Source: Penium margaritaceum (lineage: Eukaryota; Streptophyta; Zygnematophyceae; Desmidiales; Peniaceae). From it: a stretch of DNA of 64,000 bases. The stretch's first letter is position 1. Each line of letters opens with the position of its first letter. The notes below the pieces were generated by a model. The model ran no database searches and was not told where the DNA came from. It saw only the letters and a list, made by a program, of their open reading frames with translations. Shown in pieces: positions 1-10,867 of this stretch. The position numbers and the translations under genes are program-made. The stretch covers positions 35,078 to 99,077 of the forward strand of contig SZWC01009484.1 in NCBI GenBank assembly GCA_023375785.1, in the 5' to 3' direction.

Positions 1-1188
1 AATGGTGACTTACAGGAGGAGATCTACATGGAGCAGCCGAAGGGGTTCGTCATGGATGGCCAGGAGCACCTGGTTTGCAAGGTAAAAAAGTCGCTGTATG
101 GCCTCAAGCAAGCGTCGCGTGTTTGGAACCACAAGTTGGATGTGGCATTGAAGTGCATGGGGTTTGAGCGCAGCGAGTGTGACTATAGCGTATATCACTG
201 GCAGCATGAGCATGAGATCCTCATCATCATTGTCTATGTGGATGACATGCTCCTCCTTTCCAATAGCATGTCTGCAGTGTAGGAGTTCAAGGAAGTCATA
301 CAAGAGCGCTTCTAGATGTCTGATCTCGGGGAGGCGTCATACTTCCTCGGTATTCAGATCTCGCGTGACCGCAAATCACGCTCTCTCTCGCTATAGCAAA
401 GCCGCTACATCAAGGATGTCTTGGAGCGGTTCGGCATGGCAGAGGCAAAACCTAGAGGTACGCCGCTGGAGACGCGGCAGTACCTCGTAAGCTTTAATGG
501 AGAAGCAAATGCAGCTGAGCGGCAAAAGTAGCAGAGTGCCGTCGGCAGCCTCATGTACCTTATGGTGGCAACCAGGCCGGACCTCGCACAGGTTGTTAGC
601 AGTATGAGCCAGCACATGGAAAACCCTGGACCTGAGAACGAGAAGGCAGTGAAGCAGATCTTCTGCTACCATGCTGGAACCATCAACATCGGCATCACCT
701 GCAACGGCAATGACAACAGCATCATCGGCTACACAGACGCAGATTGCGCCTCAAACCCTGAGGACGGCAAGTCCATCTCTGGACATGTGTTCCTCATGAA
801 TGGTGGGGCCATCAGCTGGTGTAGCAAGCGGCAGGTGGTCGTGGCTACCTCAAGCACGGAAGCTGAGTACGTCTCTCTCAGTTTTGGAGCCAAGGAAGCA
901 TTTTGGCTCCAACATCTCATGGCAGAGATGAGTTGGAGTGTAGCACTCCCAGTTCCTCTGCGCGTCGACAACCAGAGCGCAATCGCACTCGCCAAGAATA
1001 ATGAGCACCATGCACGCACCAAGCACATTGACATTGCATATCATTTCATCAGGCACATGGTACAGGAGGGTGCTATCAAGCTGGAGTTTACTACAACTAG
1101 CAAGCAAGTCGCTGATTTCTGCACCAAGCCAGTGACCCGTGAGAAGCAGCAGTTCTGCATGAAGGCATGTGGACTCAGCCCATTCTGA
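1..1188 (+). pseudogene. A1 Copia pol remnant: reverse transcriptase and RNase H
   Basis: This is the 3' part of a family A Copia polyprotein, entering from outside the window. The RT core keeps the catalytic YVDD at 235-246 and the upstream LYGLKQAS block. RNase H follows, with its DAD, TEAEY and VDNQSAIALAK blocks, and the frame ends at 1186-1188 about 20 bases before the LTR. One frame runs throughout without a frameshift, but stops fall at 280, 313, 394 and 529. The first three replace CAG glutamine codons of sister copies. The copy cannot make active polyprotein. Identity as Copia RT/RNase H is secure; the upstream extent is unknown. Confidence 0.93.
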
Positions 1189-1207
1189 CTGCGGCAAAGA
1201 AAGAGAT

Positions 1208-2239
1208 TGTTGGGAAAGGAGCCATCCGGCTCAGTTTTAGGTCCACAAGAGCAAGTTCCTGAAAAGCACCAAATGCCTGCTCCGATCGTCAATCCGATTT
1301 TATCATTGGAAAGATCAGGTGGCAAAATGGCTAAAGTCCAAGTTTGAGGGCGATCCAATGGTCAGATTGGGAGATATGAATTTTTGTAGTTTCCTCGGTC
1401 ATCGACCGTCGATGTCTGGGTCGCCATGGGTGATGGCTTCATGCCTTAGCCTGAGAAAAGAAAAAGGCAAGAGGTCCAGGGTGATGACCTGATGGGAGAA
1501 ACATCCAAGAAGGTCCTTGGTCTTAGGATTGCCTTGTCAGAGTGTGCTGACTAGGATAAAGGTACCTCTCCTTACTTTTTAGGTGTGCTAGCCATGAACA
1601 CATGGCGATTCTCCATGGGTTTGTGGGTTATGTGACCACTAGGAGTGTGCCATGAGAGCATTCTATAGCTCTCTAGGTCGTGTGTGAGTGGTCAGCCTGA
1701 TTGCTAGGCTGATTTCCTCCCTTGTGTGAGATTACGGACTCTAGTGTGTGAGCCTTAGCCTCCATGGCTAAGTGGTGTGGCTTGTGAGAGGGCTGACTTG
1801 CCCAAGCTCTACCTCTTTATGTACTCCATCATTTTGAGTGATTGAACAACCATTCTTCAGCACANTTACTTTTTAGGTGAGGTGAGATCCTTGTGTGCTA
1901 GCCATGGACACATGGCGATTCTCCATGGGTTTGTGGGTTATGTGACCACTAGGAGTGTGCCATGAGAGCATTCTATAGCTCTCTAGGTCGTGTGTGAGTG
2001 GTCAGCCTGATTGCTAGGCTGATTTCCTCCCTTGTGTGAGATTACGGACTCTAGTGTGTGAGCCTTAGCCTCCATGGCTAAGTGGTGTGGCTTGTGAGAG
2101 GGCTGACTTGCCCAAGCTCTACCTCTTTATGTACTCCATCATTTTGAGTGATTGAACAACCATTCTTCAGCACAAGGGATTCCCTTCCAATCACACATGC
2201 TCTCTACTCCAAGGCTCCCTCTCTCCTCCAGTTCCAACA
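1208..2239 (+). repeat. A1 3' LTR with false internal duplication
   Basis: The LTR begins TGTTGGGAAAGG after the purine-rich tract and ends TTCCAACA. It measures 1032 bp, but 1572-1864 is repeated at 1866-2174 across a single N at 1865. Removing one copy gives about 738 bp, the normal family A length. Sequence from 2240 is family B, so A1 had inserted into B1. Confidence 0.92.
1572..2174. other. Probable assembly artefact: repeat pair around single N (1865)
   Basis: The two arms are almost identical. The left arm lacks about 16 bases near its start and differs at one site (catgaaca versus catggaca). The pattern of an N with matching flanks recurs at 54007, 57767 and 48834-49000. Unmerged contig ends are the simplest explanation. 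Confidence 0.8.
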
Positions 2240-2542
2240 GTTTTTGAAGCTGATCAAATTCCTCTTGGCTGTCTTGGCACCAAAGAGCTGCATGAGGTTG
2301 ACGTATAGCTCCATGTAGCTGATCGGGTCGCTGACTTCAGTGACGAGAGCACTGTCATCTTTATCATCGGACGTGTCGAGCATGGCGATTTGAAAATACG
2401 TTAGGGTAGTGCGGTTGTGGGTGTAAGAAAAAGACCAGGGATGGAAGCAGACAGCAGCAGAGCATCCGGTGCTAACGATGGAAGGGATTCACTAGTAGTG
2501 TGTTCACGAGGATGCATTGGAGGAAGTACATCAGCATGTTCA
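2240..2542 (-). pseudogene. B1 pol fragment between two A insertions
   Basis: Read on the minus strand, this 303 bp piece matches the family B linker between integrase and RT, as found on the plus strand of B2 at about 44350-44650. A1 inserted on its left and A2 on its right. The sequence resumes without loss at 8288, apart from the target duplication, so it is part of one B1 element. The RT/RNase H half of B1 lies beyond the left edge of the window. Confidence 0.88.
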
Positions 2543-3279
2543 TGTTGGGAAAGGAGCCATCCGGCTCAGTTTCAGGTCCACGGGAGCAAGTTCCAGGAAA
2601 GTACCAAATGCCTGCTCCAATCATCAATTGGACCTCACCATTGTAAAAACAGGTGGCAAAATTTCTACGCTCAAAGTTTGAGGCCGATCCTATAGTTGGA
2701 CTGGGAGATATGAATTTTTGTAGTTTCCGGGGTCATCGACCGTCGATGTTTGGGTGGCCATGGGTGAAAGCTCCATGCCTTCGCCTGAGAAAAGAAAAAG
2801 GCAAGAGGTCCACGGTGAAGACCTGATGGGAGAAATATCCAAAAAGGTCCTTGGTCTTAGGATTGCCTTGTCAAAGTGTGCTGACTAGGATAAAGGTACC
2901 TCTCCTTACTTTTTAGGTGAGGTGAGATCCTTGTGTGTTAGCCATGAACACATGGCGATTCTCCATGGGTTTGTGGGTTATGTGATCACTAGGAGTGTGC
3001 CATGAGAGCATTCTCTAGCTCTCTAGGTTGTGTTTGAGTGGTCAGCCTGATTGCTAGGCTGATTTCCTCCCTTGTGTGAGATTATGGACTCTAGTGTGTG
3101 AGCTTTAGCCTCCATGGCTAAGTGCTGTGGCTTGTGAGAGGGCTGACTTGCCCAAGCTCTAGCTCTAGATGTACTCCATCATTTTGAGTGATTGAATAAC
3201 AATTATTCAGCACAAGTGATGCCCTTCCAATCACATTTGCTTGCTTCTCCAAGGCTCCCTCTCTCGTCTAGTTCCAACA
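2543..3279 (+). repeat. A2 5' LTR
   Basis: Begins TGTTGGGAAAGG, ends GTTCCAACA, 737 bp. The following bases give the primer binding site, which fixes the 3' boundary. A CTAGATGTACTCC segment corresponds to the weak TATA-like CTATATGTA of better-kept copies. Confidence 0.95.
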
Positions 3280-3281
3280 TT

Positions 3282-3294
3282 TGGTATCAGAGCC
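3282..3294 (+). other. A2 primer binding site (initiator tRNA-Met type)
   Basis: TGGTATCAGAGCC lies two bases after the 5' LTR. It is complementary to the 3' end of plant initiator tRNA-Met, the usual minus-strand primer for plant Copia elements. Confidence 0.93.
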
Positions 3295-3925
3295 AAGTTT
3301 GCCATTTGCAGCCAGCACAGGCCGTCTCTTTCAGAGTGAGGAGTTGTAGTAAAATCTTCACTACATTTGACAATCAACTACGGGATCTTCAAGTTCAAGA
3401 GACAAGCTTTCCAACGAGCCTAAGATCACAAAGATTGAACAGTTGGATTGAGAGTTATGGTCAAAACGAGGTCGGCCAGGGCTACAATCTTCTCTATGAG
3501 TAAGACTGTCGCCTTGTGATGACCATAACTCTCTTGTTTCTTTGTCAAATTTAAAAATTGACACATGTGAATTGAACTATTTTCCCTAAGCTTTCCATTG
3601 GTGCAAACATATTTGCATTCCATTGGTTCATTTGGGAGAAACGTTGTTTACAAGCTGGCTGGTCTGAGTTGGAGTAGGAGCAGAAGCGTACCCTGTTTTC
3701 AAGAGGAAATATCTTTTGAAATCCCCTGTTGATGACCCTGCTTTATGAGCTGATCTGAAAGGTTTTGAGCTTCATTTTCCAGTGGTGGGCTCAGTTTTTC
3801 AAAATTCCCAGTCTGGTGGCATCTACAGTCCATTTTCTGTCAGACATATTTGTGGCAGAAGCAGCAGCAGAAAGAGGGGTAGTGCCGCCATCCAAGGGCA
3901 GCGCTGAGCATCACCAAGGCTCAAA
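3295..3925 (+). other. A2 untranslated leader
   Basis: About 630 bp between primer site and gag ATG, with no supported gene. It is conserved in A5 (24289-24920) and A7 (51494-52123), so it belongs to the family leader and probably carries packaging signals. That role is inferred. Confidence 0.7.
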
Positions 3926-4870
3926 ATGGCAGCAGCTGGCATTGTGACAGCAGCCCAGCCTTTGGAGAGGCTGGAGGGACACGCCAACTTCATGTTTTGG
4001 AAGATCCGTACCCGCCTCCTTTTGGAGGAGAGGGGCTTGTGGGAGGTGGTGAGCGGCGACGAGCCGGCTCCAGTTCCACAGGCAAAAGGCATCACCGTAG
4101 CGCAGGTGGTGGCGGGGAAGACGTCGCAAAAGGGTGTAGCTGATGCGGGTTCTTCTGCAGCTGTACCAGCGACGTATGAGGAGTGGAAGAAGAAGGACAG
4201 GCAGGCCTACAGGTTGCTTGTCAACACCATCTCTAACCCGCATCTCCAGTACGTGAGTGACAAGGCTACTACAAAGGAGAAGTAGAACACGTTGTGCAAG
4301 AAGTATGAGAGCAAGGATCCTACATTCCTCATGCTTTTGGAGGAAAAGATAATGGTGCTAAAAATGCAGGGTGGTGAAGAGATGGAGGTGTATCTGGATA
4401 GGGGAAAGGAGTTGGCGAAGGAGCTGAGAGCGGCCGGCAACCCTGTGGAAGAGACGTGTTTCATCCTCCTCTTGCTGAGGGGACTCCCAACTAGCTACGA
4501 CATGGTGCGAGAGATGCTGGAGTGCAAGCCAACTCTCGACCTCGACTTCATCTGCACACACCTGGTGCAGGTGGAATTGAGTCGCAATGCAGGAAAGCGT
4601 AATGGCGGCAGTAGTAGTGAAGCTGCTTTTCTGGCCACGAGCTCACCCAACCAGCAACAGCAGCAGCAGTGTGGGCAGCAGAAAGGAAGAAAGAAAGGCA
4701 AATGCCACTACTGCCAGAAAGAGTGACACTACAAAAAGGAGATTTTCAAGCTCAAGAGGGACCACAAGGAGCAGCAGCAGCAGCAAACATCGCATCAACA
4801 GCCGCAAATGGAGCAGCAGCAGCAGTCACAGCAGCGTCAGCAGCAGCAGCAGCAGCAGCAGCAAAACCAG
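3926..4870 (+). pseudogene. A2 gag (broken)
   Basis: Gag forms the capsid of Copia virus-like particles. The ATG at 3926 follows the leader and matches the starts of A5 and A7 (MAAAG...). The protein has the family's LLRGLPTSYD capsid segment and then a CCHC knuckle starting CHYCQKE near 4712. Stops fall at 4283-4285 (a Trp codon in sisters) and 4724-4726 (inside the knuckle), and the last knuckle Cys has become Ile. A glutamine-rich run encoded by CAG repeats (about 4770-4862) leads into protease. Confidence 0.9.
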
Positions 4871-7532
4871 GCTGGTGTGCGCCTCTTTGGCAACATGAAC
4901 GTGGCCAAGGAGGTGCGCGACCGTCTCTTCATGGCAAAGTCTGACATGTGGCAAGTGGAGAAGGCGAATCTCGCATGGTACAAGGACTCAGGGTGTACCA
5001 AGAGCCTCACACATCACAAGGAGTGGTTTACGCAGCTGCTGTCCATCCCTCCCCGTCCTATCGCTATGGGTGATGATCGGGTGGTGTATGCTGAGGGGAT
5101 TGGCATTGAAGTGGGAGTGTTCCATGGCGTGTTGTATGTACCTGATGCTGCATTCAACCTCCTCTTAGTCTTTCTTACAAACACAGGATTGCGCGTTCCC
5201 TTCGATGATGACTATGGCTACATCCTCAACAAGGATACAAGAGATGAGTTGGCCAGGTCGGTGAAGGAGGACGACATGTACCGCCTGCTCGGGGCGACCA
5301 AGATCCCCCGTGAGTAGAGTCTTGTAGCAGTGATGCAGGCGAGGAGATCTGGCATGCGCGCTACGGCCACAAGAACCGCAGTCCAATGAAGGCGCTGGAG
5401 CAGATGACGCGGTATCAGGCATGGTTTGGTAAGAAACCGAGCGTGGGTCATCTCCGAGCATTTGGCAGCCTGGCGCACATGCACATGCCCAATGAAATGC
5501 GGCAGAAATGGGACGAAAAAAGTGCGCAGATGCTGATGATTGGCTACGACGTGGCAAGCAAGACCTATCGCCTCTACGAGAGGGATACAAGCCATGTCAT
5601 CATCTCCAGAGATGTGTTCAGCGAAAGCAACGTCATTGGCACCAACATTGTCTGTGATGAGGTAGCAGAACCAGCAGGTGACGAGATAGTAGGAGCAGAA
5701 ATCCTTCTTGATCCAGTCTCTCCCGATCCTTTCTCTACTGTGACAGTGGGAGAATCACTCTACTCTCCCATGTCTGATGTTGCAGATACAGCAGCCTCAT
5801 TGGCAGAAGCAGAGGAGGGAGATGTAGCACCACCAGCAGTAGCAGTTGTGTCAGCAGGACCGCGCAAGCCGCCCGCTAATGCTCCAGCACCAGGTCGCAG
5901 GTACCCTCTTAGGGTGCGTTACAAGCCTGGTGAGCGCAGCCATTTGTGGATGGTGCAGAAACGAGAATAGATGAACGTCGGAGTTGTAGCAGATTTAGAT
6001 GAGCCAACGTCATACAAGGAAGCCATGGCTGCACCGGATGCAGCAGATTGAGCGCAAGCCGTGCAGCAGGAGATTCAGTCGGCATGTGGGAGCTGACTGA
6101 GCGTCCACCAGGACGTAAGGTGATCAAGTACAGGTGGATCTTCAAGAAGAAGCGCGGAGCAGATGGTAACCTGGAAAAGTACAAGGCAAGGCTGGTCGCA
6201 AAGGGCTACTCGTAGAAGGAAGGCATCGACTACACAGAAACTTTTGCCCCTGTTGCAAAGTTTGCCTCTATGCGCACAGTCCTCCTTTATGGAGTAGCTG
6301 AGGACTTCCAGGTTCACCACATGGATGTCAAGACGGCATTCTTGAAAGGTGACTTGGAGGAGGAGATCTACATGGAGCAGCCGGAGGGGTTCGTCATGGT
6401 TGGCTAGGAGCACCTGGTTTGCAAGCTGCAAAAGTGGATGTATGGCCTCAAGCAAGCGTCGCGTGCTTAGAACCAGAAGTTGGATGCGGCATTGTAGTGC
6501 ATGGGGTTTGAGTGCAGCGAGTGTGACTATAGTGTGTATCGCTGGCAGCATGAGCATGAGATCCTAATCATCATTGTCTATGTGGATGACATGCTCCTCC
6601 TTTCCAACAGCATGTCTGCACTGCAAGAGTTCAAGGAAGCCATGCAAGAGCACTTCTAGACGTCTGATGTCAGGGAGGCGGCATACTTCCTCGGTATCCA
6701 CATCACGCATGACCGCAAATTACGCTCTCTCTCGCTACAGCAGAGCTGCTACATCAAGGATGTCTAGGAGCGGTTCGGCATGGCAGAGGCAAAACCCATC
6801 GGCACGCCGCTCGAGACGCGGCAGTATCTCGTGAGCTTTAATGAAGAAGCAAATGCAGCTGAGCGGCAGAAGTACCAGAACGCCGTCGACAGCCTCATGT
6901 ACCTGATGGTGGCAACTAGGCCGGACCTTGCAGAGGCTGTTAGCGTTGTGAGCCAGCACATGGCAAACCCCAGACCCGAGTACCAGAAGGCAGTGAAGCA
7001 GATCTTCGGCTACCTTGCTGGAACCATCAACATCGACATCACCTACAACGGCAATGACAACAGCATCATCGGCTACACAGACGCAGATAGGGCCTCAAAC
7101 CCCGAGGACCGCAAGTCCATCTCTGGACATGTGTTCCTCATGAATAGTGGGGCCATCAGGTGGTGCCGCAAGCGGTAGGTGGTTGTGGCTACCTCAAGCA
7201 CGGAAGCTAAGTACGTCTCTCTCAGCTTTGGAGCCAAGGAAGCAGTTTGGCTCCAACGTCTCATGGCGGAGATGAGTGGGAGTGTAGTAGTCCCAATTCC
7301 TGTGCGCGTCGACAACCAGAGCGCAATCGCACTCGCCAAGACTCCTGAGCACCATGCACGCACCAAGCACATTGACATCGCATATCATTTCATCAGGCAC
7401 ATGGTGCAGGAGGGTGTTATCAAGCTGGAGTTTACTCGAACCAGCAAGCAAGTCGCTAATTTTTGCACCAAGCCAGTGACCTGTGAGAAGCAGCAGTTCT
7501 GCATGAAGGCATGTGGACTCAGTCCATTCTGA
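4871..7532 (+). pseudogene. A2 pol (protease, deleted integrase, RT, RNase H)
   Basis: Protease keeps its Asp-Ser-Gly active site at 4985-4993 in WYKDSGCTKS, but lacks about 12 residues after GIGI. A stop at 5315-5317 is followed at about 5373 by a deletion joining the integrase zinc region directly to the post-catalytic region, so the whole catalytic core is absent (about 580 bp relative to A7). RT keeps YVDD at 6579-6590 but has in-frame stops at 6213, 6405, 6495, 6657 and elsewhere. RNase H has a stop at 7176. At least three frames are used. The product cannot be functional. Confidence 0.93.
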
Positions 7533-7539
7533 CTGCGGC

Positions 7540-7551
7540 AAAGTGGGAGAT
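7540..7551 (+). other. A2 polypurine tract
   Basis: The purine-rich AAAGTGGGAGAT abuts the 3' LTR and is the expected plus-strand primer. The same tract occurs before the 3' LTR of A7. Confidence 0.75.
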
Positions 7552-8287
7552 TGTTGGGAAAGGAGCCATCCGGCTCAGTTTCAAGTCCACAGGAGCAAGT
7601 TCCTGGAAAGTACCAAATGCGTGCTCCGATCGTCAATACAACTCCACCATTTGAAAGATCAGGTGGCAAAATGTCTACGGTTCAAATTTGAGGCCAATCC
7701 AACAGTCGGATTGGGAGATATGAATTTTCGTAGTTTTCGGGGTCATCAACCGTCGATGTCTGGGTGGCCATGGGTGATGGCTCCAGGCCTTAGTCTGAGA
7801 AAAGAAAAAGGCAAGAGGTCCAGGGTCAAGACCTGATGGGAGAAATATCCAAAAAGGTCCTTGGTCTTAGGATTGCCTTGTCAGAGTGTGCTGACTAGGA
7901 TAAAGGTACCTCTCCTTACTTTTTAGGTGAGGTGAGAACCTTGTGTGCTAGCTATGAACACATGGCTATTCTCCATGGGTTTGTGGGTTATGTGACCACT
8001 AGGAATGTGCCATGAGAGCATTCTTTAGCTCTCTACGTCGTGTGTGAGTCGTCAGCCTGATTCCTAGGCTGATTTCCTCTCTTGTGTGAGATTATGCACT
8101 CTAGTGTGTGAGCCTTAGCCTCCATGGCTAAGTGGTGTGCGTTGAGAGGGCTGACTTGCCCAAGCTCTAGCTCTATATGTACTCCATCATTTTGAGTGAT
8201 TGAACAACCATTATTCAGCATAACTGATGCCCTTCCAATCACACATGCTCGCTACTCCAAGGCTCCCTCTCTCCTCCAGTTCCAACA
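7552..8287 (+). repeat. A2 3' LTR
   Basis: 736 bp, TGTTGGG...TTCCAACA. The matching 5' copy and the resumption of B1 at 8288 define it exactly. Confidence 0.95.
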
Positions 8288-9690
8288 GGTCATCGGCGAC
8301 AGGGTCAATGTTGAACTTCTGAATGGGCTCGGGAGCCGTGTCCATAGGTATGGTGACGATGGGTGCAGTAGGGAGGATCCTTGTGTTGAGGAATGTGTTT
8401 TCATCGAAGATGGGTTGTCGTGCCACAGGCCACAGTTTGCGTAGCAGGATCCCAAACTCTGTAGATGTCATTGTTGTCTTCATATCCAAGAAGGATACAG
8501 GCCTTAGACCGCGGCTCCAACTTGGAGCGAAGTTCTAGGCGTAGCCAGACGTGAGCGGTGCAGTGGAATATGCGAATGTGTTGCAGATGGGGTTTGGCAC
8601 CGGTCCTTGCTTCATATGGTGTATGAGTATTACTAGGAAGTTTGACTGTGGGCAGTCGGTTGGTAATGTAGGATGCAGTGGAGAGAGCCTCCCCCCAAAA
8701 GACGGATGGTAGTGCAACTGTGTATAGTATTGTCCGAGCGTGTTCGAGAAGAGTCTGATTCATGCGCTCAGCCTTCCCATTTTGTTGAGGCGTGTAGGGA
8801 ACGATGCGTTGGAGTTGAATACCTTTCTGCTGGAAGAAAGAGTGGAGTGAGTGACAAATGAACTCACCGCCATTGTCAGTTCGGAATTTCTTCACGGTGA
8901 GGTTGGTTTCATTTTCAATCTGCCGCATCCACATCTTGATGATCTCGGCGGCTTTGTTTTTGTAGCGGAGAAACTTGACCCAAACAAAATGGTTGTAGTC
9001 ATCGATGATGACCAGGAAGTAGTGCTTGTTTGACAGGGAACCTTCCTTGATGTAGCAGTGGTCCATCTGAAGCAGTTCCAGCTTTTGTGTTGTCGTTGTA
9101 GTTGGATGAGTCTTGAATGGTTTTTTATGTTGTTTGCCTGTCAAACAGCCGCTGCATGGTGTTGTGTCGGAAGGCTTCGTAAGTCTGGATTGAAGATCAT
9201 GAACCGATTGTTGTTGTGCCATGTTGTGTAGGATGGCATAGTTGACGTGGGCAAGCTGGCGATGCCATAAGTCCGATGTAGAAGTAGCCGAGGTGGGATG
9301 ACGGCTGTCAGAAGAAAGAGGTGCCATAAATGCGATTTCTGGTTCATTTGTTAGCATAGCTGATGGCACCTCCTCCAAGTCGAGAATTGTCAGGTGACCA
9401 GTGCGAGTAGTAAAGGCAGCTAGATTCCCTTTGGTGTCCAGAATCTTGCAGTTCTTGTCCAGATCAAAAATCACTCTGAAGCCGTTGTCGTTGATGCGTC
9501 CGACGGATAGGAGATTAGCAGCAAGTTCAGGGACAAATAAAACCTGGCTGATTGAGGAGTCAGAACTTGCACTGCTTGAGTCTGAAGGATGTTGTTTGAA
9601 GTCGGTTGCGTCGGCTGTGAAAAACTTTAGCTGGGGAATGAGGTCACTGTCCGGGTTTTACTTCATGTCGGCGGACTTGTAACATGTAAA
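8288..9690 (-). pseudogene. B1 protease-integrase region with long intact integrase frame
   Basis: On the minus strand an open frame of 357 codons spans 9474 to 8401. It contains the HHCC zinc region (WHRQLAHVNY ... CSGCLTGKQH) and all three DDE acidic residues: Asp in LLQMDHC, Asp in FRTDNGGEF, Glu in NGKAERMNQ. This is the best-preserved integrase in the window. Frames upstream are broken in the protease region. Downstream the frame is cut by A2. Integrase would insert the cDNA into chromosomal DNA. Calling the whole element a pseudogene is safe because gag is frameshifted. Confidence 0.88.
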
Positions 9691-10821
9691 AACCTGACAT
9701 GAGATGGGAAAAGTCAGCCAACAACGTTGAAAAGGCTAAGAGAAAGGCTGATGGTGTCTCATCAGTGAGGAGAGCATGCGGAGTGTTGCGCGTTGGCGCA
9801 TTGAATCGCTGTCGTTACTCTGGACGAGTCGGACATTCAAGTTGGATGTATCCCTTTTTCTTGCATTGCCAACAGATGCAATCCTCTGGGTGAACATAAG
9901 GCTTGGGAGCTTGTTGAGGATATCCAGATCGAGGTTGATACGTGGCTTGAGTGCCTTGGTTTGTGCAGGGACGGATGTTCCCATAGGTCTCGTATTTCTT
10001 TGTTCGTCGATCTGGACGTCCTTGATATTTGGCGTAAAGTCTGACTTCGCTGCCATTTTCCTATATGTAGGCATCTTCGTAAAGCATGAGAACCCGTGTT
10101 GCCTTCTCAATGGTCAGCACATGTGGCTTGGCGGCTGCTGCCGCTGCGGTCGTTGCTGGTCCTGTTGCTGGTTGTACTGCTGCTGCTGCTGCTTCGGGAA
10201 CAGCGTTCCCAATGGCGTCTAGAGCACTCTTGACGGCAGACCTAATGAGTGCAACTTTTTCATCTTCTTGTCGATCGTTGTTGAAGGTTTGTAGTCGCTT
10301 CACTGTGTGTTGAAAACGTGTACGAAGACTCTGAAACAAGGTGTGAACAAGCACTCTTTCAGAGATAGCTTCATCCAAGGCTGTGATACGACTGGAGAGA
10401 TCTTTCAAATGACTGATATGATCCTCAAGCCAAGTATGTTCCTCCATTCTTTTTGCGTGAAACTCTTTGAGTAGATGACCCAGCTCATCGTCGCAAATCT
10501 TGTGATAACGTCGCTTGAGAGCTCGCCATGCAGTTCTCGGACAGAGGTCCACATTGTCATCGCGAATGAGAAATTTGAGCCGCTCTTCCACTTGCATAGC
10601 CAGGATTGCTAAAGCTTGATCGCACCGCTTTTTATGACTCATTTTCTCCTCGGCGCAGGCATTAGCGTCCACAACGTCTGTAGGTGGGTCGGTGACCACC
10701 CCCATAAGCCTTTCTTCATGAATACAATTTTCATGTTGAACGCAAAAGATTGATGGTCATCGCCGTTGAAGATTGGTATCTTGAAATGATCATGATGGCC
10801 GCTTCCTGTGAGTAATGCCAT
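9691..10821 (-). pseudogene. B1 gag (frameshifted)
   Basis: The minus-strand start is the ATG at 10821-10819, matching B2 at 41560 (MALLTGSGHHDH...). A frameshift near 10700 separates the first ~40 residues from a 214-codon frame (10705-10061) rich in capsid helices of the plant Copia gag type. An Ala-rich segment follows. A knuckle-like CWQCKKKGYIQLEC lies near 9860, with Tyr where the zinc-binding His is expected. Stops separate the knuckle from the rest. Confidence 0.87.
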
Positions 10822-10853
10822 GGCGACAACAGCTCCTGGTGAAGGCACCTCCT

Positions 10854-10865
10854 GCTCTGATACCA
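10854..10865 (-). other. B1 primer binding site
   Basis: On the minus strand the sequence reads TGGTATCAGAGC two bases after the LTR end, again the initiator tRNA-Met complement. It fixes the element's orientation. Confidence 0.92.
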
Positions 10866-10867
10866 AA

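Larger units (their letters stand above)
2543..8287 (+). mobile_element. A2: full-length but defective Copia element
   Basis: A 5745 bp element with LTRs of 737 and 736 bp, an initiator-Met-type primer binding site, gag-pol and a polypurine tract. It sits in B1 with flanking pentamers gttca (2538-2542) and ggtca (8288-8292), a target duplication with one mismatch. Counting by eye, the two LTRs differ at roughly 65 positions (about 9%), so the insertion is old. An internal deletion has removed most of integrase, making this copy shorter than A7. Confidence 0.95.

Noticed and set aside
729-1034. Antisense frame (~100 codons) over RNase H, recurring in A2 (7073-7378) and A5 (29527-29976)
   Set aside because: It recurs because the sense codons are conserved. 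There are no start, stop or domain features of its own, so it is a shadow of RNase H.
1208-2239. A distinct long-LTR subfamily (1032 bp)
   Set aside because: The extra length is entirely the repeat around the N at 1865. The same holds for 57069-58125.
4587-4898. Ser/Arg- and Ala-rich open frames over the CAG tract
   Set aside because: They are alternative readings of the glutamine repeat in gag; the frame with the knuckle and protease is the real one.
8288-10866. A host gene encoding an integrase-like or gag-like protein (domesticated)
   Set aside because: It is flanked by its own LTR and primer site and is collinear with B2, so it is an ordinary decayed retrotransposon.
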